The position numbers were made by a program, and so were the translations under genes. 7,889 nt of DNA. Source: Limnohabitans sp. (GTDB lineage: Bacteria > Pseudomonadota > Gammaproteobacteria > Burkholderiales > Burkholderiaceae_C). Where the stretch lies: the NCBI GenBank assembly GCA_023260735.1, contig JALQUL010000068.1:1-7889 (forward strand), in the 5' to 3' direction. This document shows, one piece after another, positions 1-6,486 of the stretch; the first letter of the stretch is position 1, and every line of letters begins with the position of its first letter. Under the pieces are notes generated by a model. The model did not search any database. It was given only the letters and a program-made list of their open reading frames with translations, and was not told the origin of the DNA.

Positions 1-138
1 GTTAATTATCAGGTCAATAAAGATTGGGCTGTTAAAGCAAAAGTGAATAACCTAATGGACAAGGCCTACGAGACCGCTTTAGGTTATAACCAAGCAGGAC
101 GTAGCTATTATTTAAGTCTGAATTACAGCCCTAAATAA
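1..138 (+). CDS. btuB: TonB-dependent outer-membrane receptor, C-terminal end (BtuB-like, partial)
   Basis: This is the 3' end of a gene that starts before the window; 45 codons and a TAA stop are visible. The peptide carries the usual last-strands pattern of a TonB-dependent beta-barrel: a VNNLMDKAYE stretch (the family's 'N-L-x-D-x-x-Y' motif), then GYNQAGRSYYLSLNY. The 'GYN..GR' spacing followed by an aromatic-rich last strand is typical of BtuB, the vitamin B12 receptor. Such proteins import corrinoids across the outer membrane using TonB energy. The protein ends Y-S-P-K rather than on the terminal aromatic residue common in barrel proteins, which does occur in this family. The B12 genes immediately downstream support btuB over a siderophore receptor, but the plug domain and TonB box are not visible, so the substrate is inferred mainly from context. 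Confidence 0.75.
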   Translation, partial: VNYQVNKDWAVKAKVNNLMDKAYETALGYNQAGRSYYLSLNYSPK

Positions 139-228
139 ATCTCCCTTTGAAGCATTAGCAAGAGCAAGAGCAAATCTAGGTACATATAGTCAAATAATTG
201 GATTGAATTACGTACGCACTGAATATTA

Positions 229-264
229 ACTTTTCACTCATAGTTTTAGCTATGAGTGAAAAGT
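229..264. terminator. Perfect 15-bp inverted repeat downstream of btuB, possible terminator
   Basis: The left arm (229-243, ACTTTTCACTCATAG) and right arm (250-264) are exact reverse complements around a 6-nt loop, TTTTAG. The hairpin lies 90 bp after the btuB stop. No clean run of T follows it on either strand, so it is not a textbook intrinsic terminator. It could still end btuB transcripts, stabilise the mRNA 3' end, or act as a protein-binding site. The structure is plain in the sequence; the role is inferred. Confidence 0.5.
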
Positions 265-328
265 CTGTGCAAAGAAATTCACTCTACTAGCGGTATGCTG
301 CTTCGTATTGATTTATGCTCTTGTTTAC

Positions 329-357
329 TTGACCTTTATTTAATTATTTTTTAAAGT
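329..357 (+). promoter_or_regulatory. Candidate sigma-70 promoter for the cobU operon
   Basis: TTGACC at 329-334 matches the -35 consensus in five of six positions. After a 17-nt, very AT-rich spacer comes TAAAGT at 352-357, which matches the -10 consensus in four of six. Transcription would start near 364, leaving a leader of about 70 nt that contains the 395-421 hairpin. The -10 is weak and AT-rich DNA produces such matches by chance, so this is a suggestion only. Confidence 0.35.
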
Positions 358-394
358 GGTACAGGTAATCCCTCACTGTTTCAACTGACCCCAC

Positions 395-421
395 ACCACT
401 CTAACGAAGAGTGGTATTTTT
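395..421 (+). terminator. Terminator-like hairpin in the cobU leader, possible attenuator
   Basis: ACCACTCT (395-402) and AGAGTGGT (408-415) form an 8-bp perfect stem with a 5-nt loop (AACGA), followed by ATTTTT (416-421). That is the shape of a small intrinsic terminator. The T-run touches the cobU Shine-Dalgarno (GGAG, 422-425), so the hairpin can either close the btuB transcription unit or attenuate transcription into the operon. The stem is short and half A/T, so termination would probably be partial. Confidence 0.5.
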
Positions 422-425
422 GGAG
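422..425 (+). promoter_or_regulatory. Ribosome-binding site of cobU
   Basis: GGAG lies 7 nt before the ATG at 433. It is one of the clearer ribosome-binding sites in the window and fixes the cobU start upstream of the conserved domain, which implies a real N-terminal extension. Confidence 0.65.
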
Positions 426-432
426 AAAAGAC

Positions 433-1104
433 ATGACTGCCCTTGTTCCACAATCAAATGTTAACTCTGATGTTCAAACCACTAACAGAGCACTTTTAGT
501 GAGTTCAACTGCTACACCAGTGACATTGCCTACCTCGAATAAAATTCAGCATGAGTTTATTTTGGGCGGACAAAAAAGCGGCAAATCAAGGCGCGCAGAA
601 TTTTTAGCCACTGAATGGCTAGCTAGAAGTAGCGATCATCAAGCAGTATTAATAGCCACTGCTATGGCGCATGATGCAGAAATGCAAAAAAGAATCCAAC
701 GCCACCAAGACGACAGGGCTCTTCATAGTCCCGGTTTGGCAACGCTAGAAGAACCATGGCAATTAGCCAAAATGATTCAAACTCATAGCCAACCCAACAC
801 CTTATTAGTAGTGGACTGTTTGACTTTATGGTTGACCAATTATTTAATGCCCATGCCCGAATTTGAACACCTGGCACCTCAATATCTAGATCAACTAGTA
901 GCCCTTGAAAAAGCCCTCCTAGATGCGCATGGCCCAGTCGTTTTAGTTTCCAATGAGATTGGCCTGGGCGTTATACCGATGGGAACAGAAGTCAGACAAT
1001 TTGTAGATGCACTCGGTATTTTGAACCAAAAGATCGCTCGCATTTGCCCAAAGGTTACTTTAATGGTTGCTGGTATCGCCCTGACAATGAAAGCAGATGC
1101 ATGA
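433..1104 (+). CDS. cobU: Adenosylcobinamide kinase / adenosylcobinamide-phosphate guanylyltransferase
   Basis: This bifunctional cytoplasmic enzyme phosphorylates adenosylcobinamide and then transfers GMP from GTP to give adenosylcobinamide-GDP, the substrate of the final joining step. The 223-residue protein shows the family signatures in order: P-loop GGQKSGKS (45-52), RIQRHQDDR (87-95) with a His (91) in the region of the GMP-accepting histidine, LEEP (105-108), VDCLTLWLTN (127-136), VSNEIGLGVIP (172-182), and the G-LNQ-IA segment (195-202). The C-terminal V-G-AL pattern is also typical. Residues 1-38 are an extra polar, Ser/Thr-rich leader not normally present; family members usually start a few residues before the P-loop. 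The start is supported by GGAG at 422-425. A GTG at 520-522 (codon 30) is a possible shorter start but lacks an obvious ribosome-binding site. The stop overlaps the btuF start (ATGA, 1101-1104), indicating translational coupling. The gene is called cobP in the Pseudomonas denitrificans nomenclature. Confidence 0.95.
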   Translation: MTALVPQSNVNSDVQTTNRALLVSSTATPVTLPTSNKIQHEFILGGQKSGKSRRAEFLATEWLARSSDHQAVLIATAMAHDAEMQKRIQRHQDDRALHSPGLATLEEPWQLAKMIQTHSQPNTLLVVDCLTLWLTNYLMPMPEFEHLAPQYLDQLVALEKALLDAHGPVVLVSNEIGLGVIPMGTEVRQFVDALGILNQKIARICPKVTLMVAGIALTMKADA

Positions 1105-2066
1105 AATACACAGCAATACAAAAAACATTGGTAACTTGGATTTTTAATTATCTGATGGTATTGTGCTCGATAATACCTGTCTTTAGTTTTGCACAAACAT
1201 TCAAAAACGAAGTCAAAGCGAATGCAGTTGCCAGTCCTACTCAAGCTCAGGCCAATCCGATTCGTATTCAGGATGACAACGGCAAAACTATAATTTTGAA
1301 TAAAAGTCCACAACGAATAGTCAGCATCTTGCCCTCGTTAACAGAGACGATTTGTGCTCTAGGCCATTGTAAAAAGTTAGTGGGAGTAGATAGATATTCT
1401 AATTGGCCGGCCGAACTTCAAAAACTGCCTAAAGTGGGAGGCGGACTTGACCCTAATATAGAAGCTATTGTGGCCTTAAAACCTGATGTAGTGCTGGCAG
1501 CAACCTCTTCCAAAGCAGCTACCCGCCTAGAGTCTTTAGGCATAAAGGTAGTTTTATTAGAGCCTAAAACTTTTAATGATATGCAAAGGGTAATTAATAA
1601 ACTAGGCATTATTTTGGGTATGACTGAAGCACAATATAGCCAAATTTGGCAACAAATTAATGCTGGCGTCACTCAGGTGGCCAATCAAATTCCAAAATCT
1701 CAACACCAAACCACGGTTTATTTTGAAGTAAATAGGGGACCATATGCAGCTGGTGAGTCTTCTTTTATTGGTGAAACCATGACTCGTTTGCACTTAAAAA
1801 ACATTATCGCAGCCGACTTAGGACCGTTTCCAAAAATCAATCCTGAACTAATTGTCAGGGCTAATCCGCAGATCATTATGATTGGCTCAGGCGAAGCAGA
1901 TAATCTTTTGCAACGCCCTGGGTGGGCCACTATTTCCGCTATTAAAAATAAGCATGTTTGTGTTTTTTCACCCGCCGAAGGTGATATTTTAGTCAGACCA
2001 GGCCCAAGAATGGTAGAAGCAGCGCAATTAATGGCCCAATGCCTAGACAAAAAACTCAATAAATAA
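1101..2066 (+). CDS. btuF: Periplasmic cobalamin-binding protein of the B12 ABC transporter
   Basis: BtuF captures corrinoids released from BtuB and delivers them to the BtuCD permease. I chose the ATG at 1101 because it forms a 4-bp ATGA overlap with the cobU stop and gives a proper Sec signal peptide: basic start MKYTAIQK, a hydrophobic core around residues 9-29, then SFA-Q at 29-32 as a likely cleavage site. An upstream in-frame ATG at 1044 would bury the signal behind 19 unrelated residues inside cobU. The mature protein shows the class III binding-protein fold: QRIVSILPSLTETICALG (71-88), LVGVDRYSNWP (93-103), LPKVGGGLDPNIEAIVALKPDVV (109-131), and a second lobe with NPELIVRANPQII (247-259). 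Glu121 and Glu249 sit where the two BtuC-docking glutamates normally lie. The length of 321 residues is slightly above the E. coli size, mainly because of the signal peptide and a linker at 31-54. There is no lipobox, so it should be soluble. Cobalamin is inferred as substrate from the context. Confidence 0.9.
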   Translation: MKYTAIQKTLVTWIFNYLMVLCSIIPVFSFAQTFKNEVKANAVASPTQAQANPIRIQDDNGKTIILNKSPQRIVSILPSLTETICALGHCKKLVGVDRYSNWPAELQKLPKVGGGLDPNIEAIVALKPDVVLAATSSKAATRLESLGIKVVLLEPKTFNDMQRVINKLGIILGMTEAQYSQIWQQINAGVTQVANQIPKSQHQTTVYFEVNRGPYAAGESSFIGETMTRLHLKNIIAADLGPFPKINPELIVRANPQIIMIGSGEADNLLQRPGWATISAIKNKHVCVFSPAEGDILVRPGPRMVEAAQLMAQCLDKKLNK

Positions 2067-2067
2067 A

Positions 2068-3147
2068 ATGGTTATGGTTCAATCGACTCGATTACTCACC
2101 TTATCTATGCTCTGCTTTAGCCTTTTATTATTGGCTTTAGGTGTTTGTATTGGCAGTTCTGGTTTTGAAAATTTATTTCTTGCTGTCTTTAACTCTAATG
2201 ATGTTGCCGCTCAAGAAATGGCGAAACAAATATTAATTGACATTCGTTTACCCAGAACCATAGGTGCGTGGACTACAGGTGCCTTATTGGGCTTAGCCGG
2301 TGCACTAGCTCAGGGTTTATTTCGTAACCCACTAGCCGACCCCTATTTATTAGGTAGTGCAGCAGGTGCGTCATTGGGTGTCGCACTGGCCTTAACTATT
2401 ATGAGTGGTGGTGCAGGCTTAATGGCAGTTGCCTCTGGTGCACGAATTGACACTAGCCTAATCGCAGGTTTATTTTCTGGAAATTGGTTGGTGAGATTAG
2501 GCCTTACTGGAGCCGCATTTATAGGGGCGGTATTCGCCGTTTTATTAACCCTTGCATTAGCCAAAGGAGTTCAGCACACCTTGAGGTTATTATTAGGTGG
2601 CGTCATTGTGGGTGTTGTGTTGGGTGCATTTACCTCTTTGATTTTAATTTTTTCACCCGAATCACAACAAGCCATGCAATCGTTTTTATTGGGTTCGACT
2701 GCATTTATTAACTGGCCAGCTTGCACTGTAATGGGAAGTGTTTTATTACTCTGCTGGCTTTTATCATATTCTTTGGCCAAAGTGCTTGATGGTCTCAGCT
2801 TAGGAGAATCCACAGCTAGCAGCCTAGGTTTAAGTATTGCACCCATGCGATTTGCTTTAATTGCGACGCTTGCTTTAGCCACTGGCACAGCGGTAGCTCA
2901 AACTGGACTCATTGCCTTCGTAGGACTTGCTGCACCCCATTTGGTGAGAGGAATGATGAAAGTAGGGCATAAAGCTTTAGTCACTTTGGCAAGTTTAACT
3001 GGCGGTATTTTATTAACCACAGCTGACCTCATCGCCAGAGGATTAATCGCCCCACAAGAGTTACCCGTTGGTGCGGTCACGGCAGTATTGGGGGGTACTT
3101 ACCTACTTTGGTTAATGCATAAAAATACCCAACTACAAAATAGTTAA
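2068..3147 (+). CDS. btuC: B12 ABC transporter permease (FecCD/BtuC family)
   Basis: This is the inner-membrane subunit through which corrinoids enter the cytoplasm; it works as a dimer with BtuD. The 359 residues are strongly hydrophobic, with roughly ten membrane segments. Family hallmarks are RLPRTIGAWTTGALLGLAGA (60-79), followed by the QG-RNPLADPYLLG stretch (82-96), SFLLGS (205-210), the cytoplasmic coupling region TGLIAFVGLAAPHLVRG (279-295) and ELPVGAVTAVLGG (331-343). A loop near residues 112-145 (SGGAGLMAVASGARIDTS and after) makes it longer than E. coli BtuC, which is common in proteobacterial relatives. The start follows the btuF stop by 1 nt with no visible ribosome-binding site, so translation is probably coupled. 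An ATG two codons later (2074) is an equally possible start. FecCD permeases also serve siderophore systems; the B12 assignment rests on the neighbouring genes. Confidence 0.92.
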   Translation: MVMVQSTRLLTLSMLCFSLLLLALGVCIGSSGFENLFLAVFNSNDVAAQEMAKQILIDIRLPRTIGAWTTGALLGLAGALAQGLFRNPLADPYLLGSAAGASLGVALALTIMSGGAGLMAVASGARIDTSLIAGLFSGNWLVRLGLTGAAFIGAVFAVLLTLALAKGVQHTLRLLLGGVIVGVVLGAFTSLILIFSPESQQAMQSFLLGSTAFINWPACTVMGSVLLLCWLLSYSLAKVLDGLSLGESTASSLGLSIAPMRFALIATLALATGTAVAQTGLIAFVGLAAPHLVRGMMKVGHKALVTLASLTGGILLTTADLIARGLIAPQELPVGAVTAVLGGTYLLWLMHKNTQLQNS

Positions 3148-3156
3148 TTGCCCGCC

Positions 3157-3939
3157 ATGAAAACGAACAACATCTCAGAAATTGCCATTCAAGCTAGTCA
3201 ACTTCACGCTAATTATGGCAATCGGGCGGTATTAAAAAATGTCTCTCTCTCTATCAAAAAAGGCTTGTGGACCAGTATTATTGGTCCTAATGGTGCAGGT
3301 AAATCGACCTTGCTTAGTGTACTTGCGGGCCTACACCCTTGCACGGGAACAATTGAAATTTTAGGTACTGAAATGAGTCAGTGGCCTAATCAAAAAAAAG
3401 AACAAGTTTTATCTTGGTTAGGACAAAAACAAAGTAGTGCCGATGACCTTCTGGCCTACGATGTAGTAATGCTGGGGCGACTTCCTTTTCAAGGCTGGTT
3501 GGCAAACCCATCAGTAGAAGATCTTCAAGCGGTAGAACAGGCAATGAAAATGACCCAATGTTGGGATTGGCGCAAACGCCCCTTAGGTTCATTGTCTGGT
3601 GGCGAGCGTCAAAGAGTTTTATTAGCCAGGGTATTGTCCGTCCAAGCTCAAGTGATTTTAATGGACGAACCCCTTGCCAATCTTGATCCACCCCATCAAG
3701 CAGATTGGTTAAAACTCACTCGTGAATTAGTTCAATCTGGTAAAACAGTTATTAGTGTGTTGCATGAAATTTCGATTGCCCTGCATGCCGATGAAATGAT
3801 CATCGTTAAAAATGGTGAAATTGAGCATCATGGTCAATGCAAGTGCGCTCAAACCCACAAAGCACTTGAGGATGTTTTTGAAAACAGAGTCACCGTTCAA
3901 GCCATTGGTTCACAATGGATAGCCCTTCCCTGCTTATAG
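3157..3939 (+). CDS. btuD: B12 ABC transporter ATP-binding protein
   Basis: This ATPase powers the BtuCD corrinoid importer on the cytoplasmic side of the inner membrane. The 260-residue protein has a complete ABC cassette: Walker A GPNGAGKST (43-51), Q-loop Gln90, signature LSGGERQR (146-153), Walker B VILMDEP (166-172), D-loop NLDPP (175-179) and switch His203. The DPPHQ variant after the D-loop and 'VLHEI..AL.AD' are typical of the BtuD/FecE group. I start at the ATG at 3157. A TTG at 3148, immediately after the btuC stop, is in frame and would add three residues (start-Pro-Ala). Neither has a clear Shine-Dalgarno, so coupling to btuC termination is likely. All catalytic residues are present and the gene looks intact. 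The last 30 residues are variable and Cys-containing (QCKCAQ), without an assigned role. Confidence 0.92.
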   Translation: MKTNNISEIAIQASQLHANYGNRAVLKNVSLSIKKGLWTSIIGPNGAGKSTLLSVLAGLHPCTGTIEILGTEMSQWPNQKKEQVLSWLGQKQSSADDLLAYDVVMLGRLPFQGWLANPSVEDLQAVEQAMKMTQCWDWRKRPLGSLSGGERQRVLLARVLSVQAQVILMDEPLANLDPPHQADWLKLTRELVQSGKTVISVLHEISIALHADEMIIVKNGEIEHHGQCKCAQTHKALEDVFENRVTVQAIGSQWIALPCL

Positions 3940-3969
3940 TTTTGAGCTTTTATTAAATACACATGGCCT

Positions 3970-3973
3970 AGGA
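3970..3973 (+). promoter_or_regulatory. Ribosome-binding site of cobO
   Basis: AGGA stands 8 nt before the ATG at 3982. The 42-bp gap from btuD contains no other recognisable signal, neither a hairpin with a T-run nor a convincing promoter, so cobO is probably read from the same transcript. Confidence 0.5.
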
Positions 3974-3981
3974 ATTTTTAT

Positions 3982-4551
3982 ATGCAAATTGAACAAGCCC
4001 CTACCGAAAAACCCTATGAATCACCCGAAGGTGAACGCCGTGGTATTTTGATTGTCAACACTGGTGACGGCAAGGGTAAAAGTACTGCTGCATTTGGACT
4101 TGCATTACGTGCTCATGGCCGAGGTAAAGTGGTCAAAATTTATCAATTTATGAAAGTACCTTCAGCCCGATTTGGTGAACATCGAATGTTTGAAAAATTA
4201 GGTATTCCAATTGAAGGTTTAGGTGATGGTTTTAGTTGGAAAAGCCAAGATCTTGAACACTCTGCGCAATTGGCCAAGCAAGGTTGGTTAAAAGCTAAAG
4301 CTAGTATTTTATCGGGTGAATATTTTTTGGTAGTATTAGATGAAATCACCTACCCTTTAATTTACGGCTGGCTTGATTTAAACGATGTGTGCGAAACACT
4401 GAAACAAAGACCCCAATCAGTTCATGTTTGTATAACGGGTAGACGATGCCCTGCTGAAATTATCGAACTCGCCGATACGGTGTCTGAAATCACCATGATT
4501 AAACATGCATTTCAGGCGGGTATTCCGGCTCAAAGAGGCATAGAGGATTAA
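3982..4551 (+). CDS. cobO: Corrinoid adenosyltransferase (CobA/CobO type)
   Basis: This enzyme transfers the 5'-deoxyadenosyl group of ATP to Co(I) corrinoids, giving the adenosylated forms used by CobQ and CobU. The 189-residue length is close to family size. Visible motifs are GILIVNTGDGKGKST (21-35), whose modified P-loop GDGKGKST binds ATP in the inverted mode known for this family; FMKVPSARFGE (56-66); GLGDGFSWKSQD (79-90); VVLDEITYPLIYGWL (117-131); TGRRCP (152-157); and the C-terminal TMIKHAFQAGIPAQRGIED, in which the K-H-F-G-I-AQ-GIE pattern is conserved. The N-terminal 18 residues are Glu/Pro-rich, as in relatives. TGRRCP is slightly unusual, since most members have a small or acidic residue and Ala there. 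The product belongs to the CobA family and not to the unrelated PduO or EutT types. The gene is called cobA in Salmonella. Confidence 0.95.
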   Translation: MQIEQAPTEKPYESPEGERRGILIVNTGDGKGKSTAAFGLALRAHGRGKVVKIYQFMKVPSARFGEHRMFEKLGIPIEGLGDGFSWKSQDLEHSAQLAKQGWLKAKASILSGEYFLVVLDEITYPLIYGWLDLNDVCETLKQRPQSVHVCITGRRCPAEIIELADTVSEITMIKHAFQAGIPAQRGIED

Positions 4552-4608
4552 GCCTTTAGCCTTCAATTTTAGACGATTATTTTAGCACTCCTTACCCACG
4601 TTTTACCT

Positions 4609-6126
4609 ATGAATACGCCATCAACCCATCAACAGCTTGCGCCTTGTATCATGGTGCTTGGCACTAGTAGCAATGCAGGCAAAAGCCTCTTAACCACTGC
4701 ACTATGCCGTTTTTATGCAAGGCAAGGGCTTAAAGTAGCACCATTTAAAGCTCAAAATATGAGTAACAATGCCCGAGTAGTGCAAGGGCCCCATCAGCAA
4801 GAAGGCGAAATTGGTAGTGCTCAATACTTTCAAGCTTTAGCGGCCAAAGCACAACCTCATGTGAGCATGAATCCTTTGTTGTTAAAGCCAGAAAAAGACA
4901 CGCAAAGCCAAGTGGTATTAATGGGACAAGTTAACCAAGAACTAAGCCTCATGCCTTGGCGCAATAGAAGTACTTATGTCTGGCCGGTTATTGCCAGTGC
5001 GCTTGATGAACTGAGAGCGCATAACGATTTAGTGATTATTGAGGGAGCAGGATCTCCTGCTGAAATTAACTTGCATGACAGCGATATTGTGAACATGAAA
5101 GTGGCACTTTATTGTAATGCTAATTGTTTATTAATTACCGACATTGACAGAGGTGGAGCATTTGCTCACCTATACGGCACTTGGGCTTTGTTGCCAGCAC
5201 AAGAACAAGCCCTATTTAAAGGTTTTGTGTTAAATATGTTTAGAGGTGATGCCAGTTTATTATCTCCTGCCCCTGAAATGTTAGAAGAAAAAACTGGTAT
5301 TCCTACGGTTGCAACCTTACCTATGTGGCGAGAGCATGGACTTCCCGAAGAAGACGGCGTTTTTGATGACCGAAGCCGATCAAGAGGTGCCGTACAAAAT
5401 ACAATTGCTGTGATTGCTTGGCCTCGAATTAGCAACTTAGACGAGTTTCAGCCACTTAAAAATATTCCTGGGGTTTTGCTACGTTGGGCCAGAACGCCAG
5501 CCGATGTCGCAGATGCTGACATTATTATTTTACCGGGCTCCAAACATACCAGTAGTGACCTCACGTGGATGAGACATCAAGGCTTAGATATTTCGATTTC
5601 CGACCATGCCGCTAAAGGTAAAACCGTGCTGGGAATTTGTGGCGGCTTACAAATGTTAGGTGAAGCCTTAATTGACCCCTATGGCATCGATGGAAATGCA
5701 CCCGGGCTAGGCTTATTACCTTTGGTAACTTTGTTTGAGCGAGAAAAAATTGTGAAACGAAGTCATGCAAAATTTACCCCTTTTAGTGGTAGTTTTGATG
5801 CCTTAGCCAATCTTGCGGTATCGGGTTATGAAATCCATCATGGACAAACCACACAACATTTAGGTATGGCCACAGCGGGCTCGGTGGCTCAAGTGATTTT
5901 AAAATCTCAAGATGGCAAACCTCTTGGCTGGACCAATCAAAGAGGTAATGTATTGGGCTTATACCTACATGGCTTGTTTGAAGATGCCAATGCCTTGAAG
6001 GCACTTTTTGGCAACGATGCCCCTACGCTTGAAGGAAGTTTTGAAGGTCTTGCTGACTATATTGAAAAACATTTTACGCCAGGTTTTTTAAAACGCTTAA
6101 TAAAAGAGCCACTACAAAACTCTTAA
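4609..6126 (+). CDS. cobQ: Adenosylcobyric acid synthase, glutamine-hydrolysing
   Basis: CobQ (CbiP in Salmonella) uses glutamine and ATP to amidate four side chains of adenosylcobyrinic acid a,c-diamide, giving adenosylcobyric acid. The 505 residues hold two domains. The N-terminal ATP-dependent synthetase (about 12-240) has P-loop GTSSNAGKS (18-26), FKAQNMSNN (46-54), EGEIGSAQ (65-72), MNPLLLKP (87-94), EGAGSPAEINL (145-155) and the DIDRGGAFA block (178-186). The class I glutamine amidotransferase domain (about 264-460) has LPGSKHT (308-314), the nucleophile Cys344 in GICGGLQMLG, GYEIHHG (406-412) and the catalytic-type His454 in LYLHGLFED. It looks complete and functional. No strong ribosome-binding site is visible before the ATG, which follows cobO by 57 nt. 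Because it acts before cobinamide formation, its presence suggests that the cell does more than import finished cobalamin: it either makes the ring elsewhere in the genome or salvages incomplete corrinoids. Confidence 0.96.
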   Translation: MNTPSTHQQLAPCIMVLGTSSNAGKSLLTTALCRFYARQGLKVAPFKAQNMSNNARVVQGPHQQEGEIGSAQYFQALAAKAQPHVSMNPLLLKPEKDTQSQVVLMGQVNQELSLMPWRNRSTYVWPVIASALDELRAHNDLVIIEGAGSPAEINLHDSDIVNMKVALYCNANCLLITDIDRGGAFAHLYGTWALLPAQEQALFKGFVLNMFRGDASLLSPAPEMLEEKTGIPTVATLPMWREHGLPEEDGVFDDRSRSRGAVQNTIAVIAWPRISNLDEFQPLKNIPGVLLRWARTPADVADADIIILPGSKHTSSDLTWMRHQGLDISISDHAAKGKTVLGICGGLQMLGEALIDPYGIDGNAPGLGLLPLVTLFEREKIVKRSHAKFTPFSGSFDALANLAVSGYEIHHGQTTQHLGMATAGSVAQVILKSQDGKPLGWTNQRGNVLGLYLHGLFEDANALKALFGNDAPTLEGSFEGLADYIEKHFTPGFLKRLIKEPLQNS

Positions 6127-6131
6127 GTGCA

Positions 6132-6304
6132 TTCATCACATGAGATTGGTCGGTCTAATGGCTTGGCTTTTTTTATCCTTAACAAGAGTGATGGATTTCA
6201 AAGTTCGACTCATTAGTACCACTAATACTTACTCTGCCTGCATGGTTGAAGTTTTATTGAGAGCTCATTAAAGCCTTCACTACTTTCATTACATGAATTG
6301 GCCG
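6132..6304. repeat. Imperfect direct repeat of about 20 bp, two copies
   Basis: Copy one (6132-6152) reads TTCATCACATGAGATTGG plus TCG; copy two (6285-6304) reads TTCATTACATGAATTGGCCG. They agree at 18 positions with two substitutions and one single-base insertion, and start 153 bp apart. Both lie in the cobQ-cobT gap. They may be protein-binding sites or traces of an old duplication; chance in AT-rich DNA is also possible. Confidence 0.35.
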
Positions 6305-6371
6305 TATGCATTTTTACCAACCTTCGAAACACCCTCTTAGACTCAGTTTTAGTAGGTATTGTTAAAATTCT

Positions 6372-6383
6372 TTAACTAGTTAA
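6372..6383. promoter_or_regulatory. Perfect 12-bp palindrome upstream of cobT
   Basis: TTAACTAGTTAA is its own reverse complement and lies 103 bp before the cobT start. A palindrome in this place could be an operator for a dimeric regulator. No regulator can be named, and 12-bp palindromes arise by chance in A/T-rich DNA. Confidence 0.25.
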
Positions 6384-6486
6384 CGCCTAAAACTTGTCTA
6401 GATACATAGCTCCAATATTTAGCCACTTATCTGCATTCATTATTGCCGATTATTTTTTGATATTTCTTTTTTAAACTCTATTCAAA

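Larger units (their letters stand above)
139..432. other. Intergenic region between btuB and cobU
   Basis: There is no convincing gene in these 294 bases. The region contains a short AGCAAG-type triplication near 157-173, a perfect 15-bp inverted repeat (229-264), a candidate promoter (329-357) and a terminator-like hairpin (395-421). I looked for the B12-box and the other conserved blocks of a cobalamin riboswitch and saw none. If one controls this locus it probably lies upstream of btuB, outside the window. Confidence 0.7.
6127..6486. other. 360-bp non-coding gap between cobQ and cobT
   Basis: No recognisable gene lies here. A T-run (6168-6174) follows a G/T-rich stretch, but I cannot draw a stable stem before it. 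The gap also holds an imperfect direct repeat (6132-6152 and 6285-6304), a short inverted repeat ATTAGT-ACC-ACTAAT (6212-6226), a perfect 12-bp palindrome (6372-6383) and a pyrimidine/T-rich run just before cobT. A 43-codon reading frame (6140-6271) is open but not supported. Some of this probably carries the cobT promoter; I could not identify a convincing -35/-10 pair. Confidence 0.6.

Noticed and set aside
139..432. Cobalamin riboswitch before cobU
   Set aside because: Location and gene content make it plausible, and a stretch near 357-385 loosely recalls parts of the core, but the B12-box and the paired conserved blocks are missing.
891..1313. Antisense reading frame of 140 codons over the cobU-btuF junction, and similar antisense frames elsewhere
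   Set aside because: They mirror well-supported genes, show no family motifs, and have no independent start signals.
3148..3156. TTG start for btuD
   Set aside because: It would abut the btuC stop neatly, but the ATG three codons later is a stronger start codon and the added residues carry no conserved feature; it remains possible.
6457..6486. Promoter TTGATA directly before cobT
   Set aside because: The -35 match is good, but the -10 position would fall on ATTCAA immediately before the start codon.
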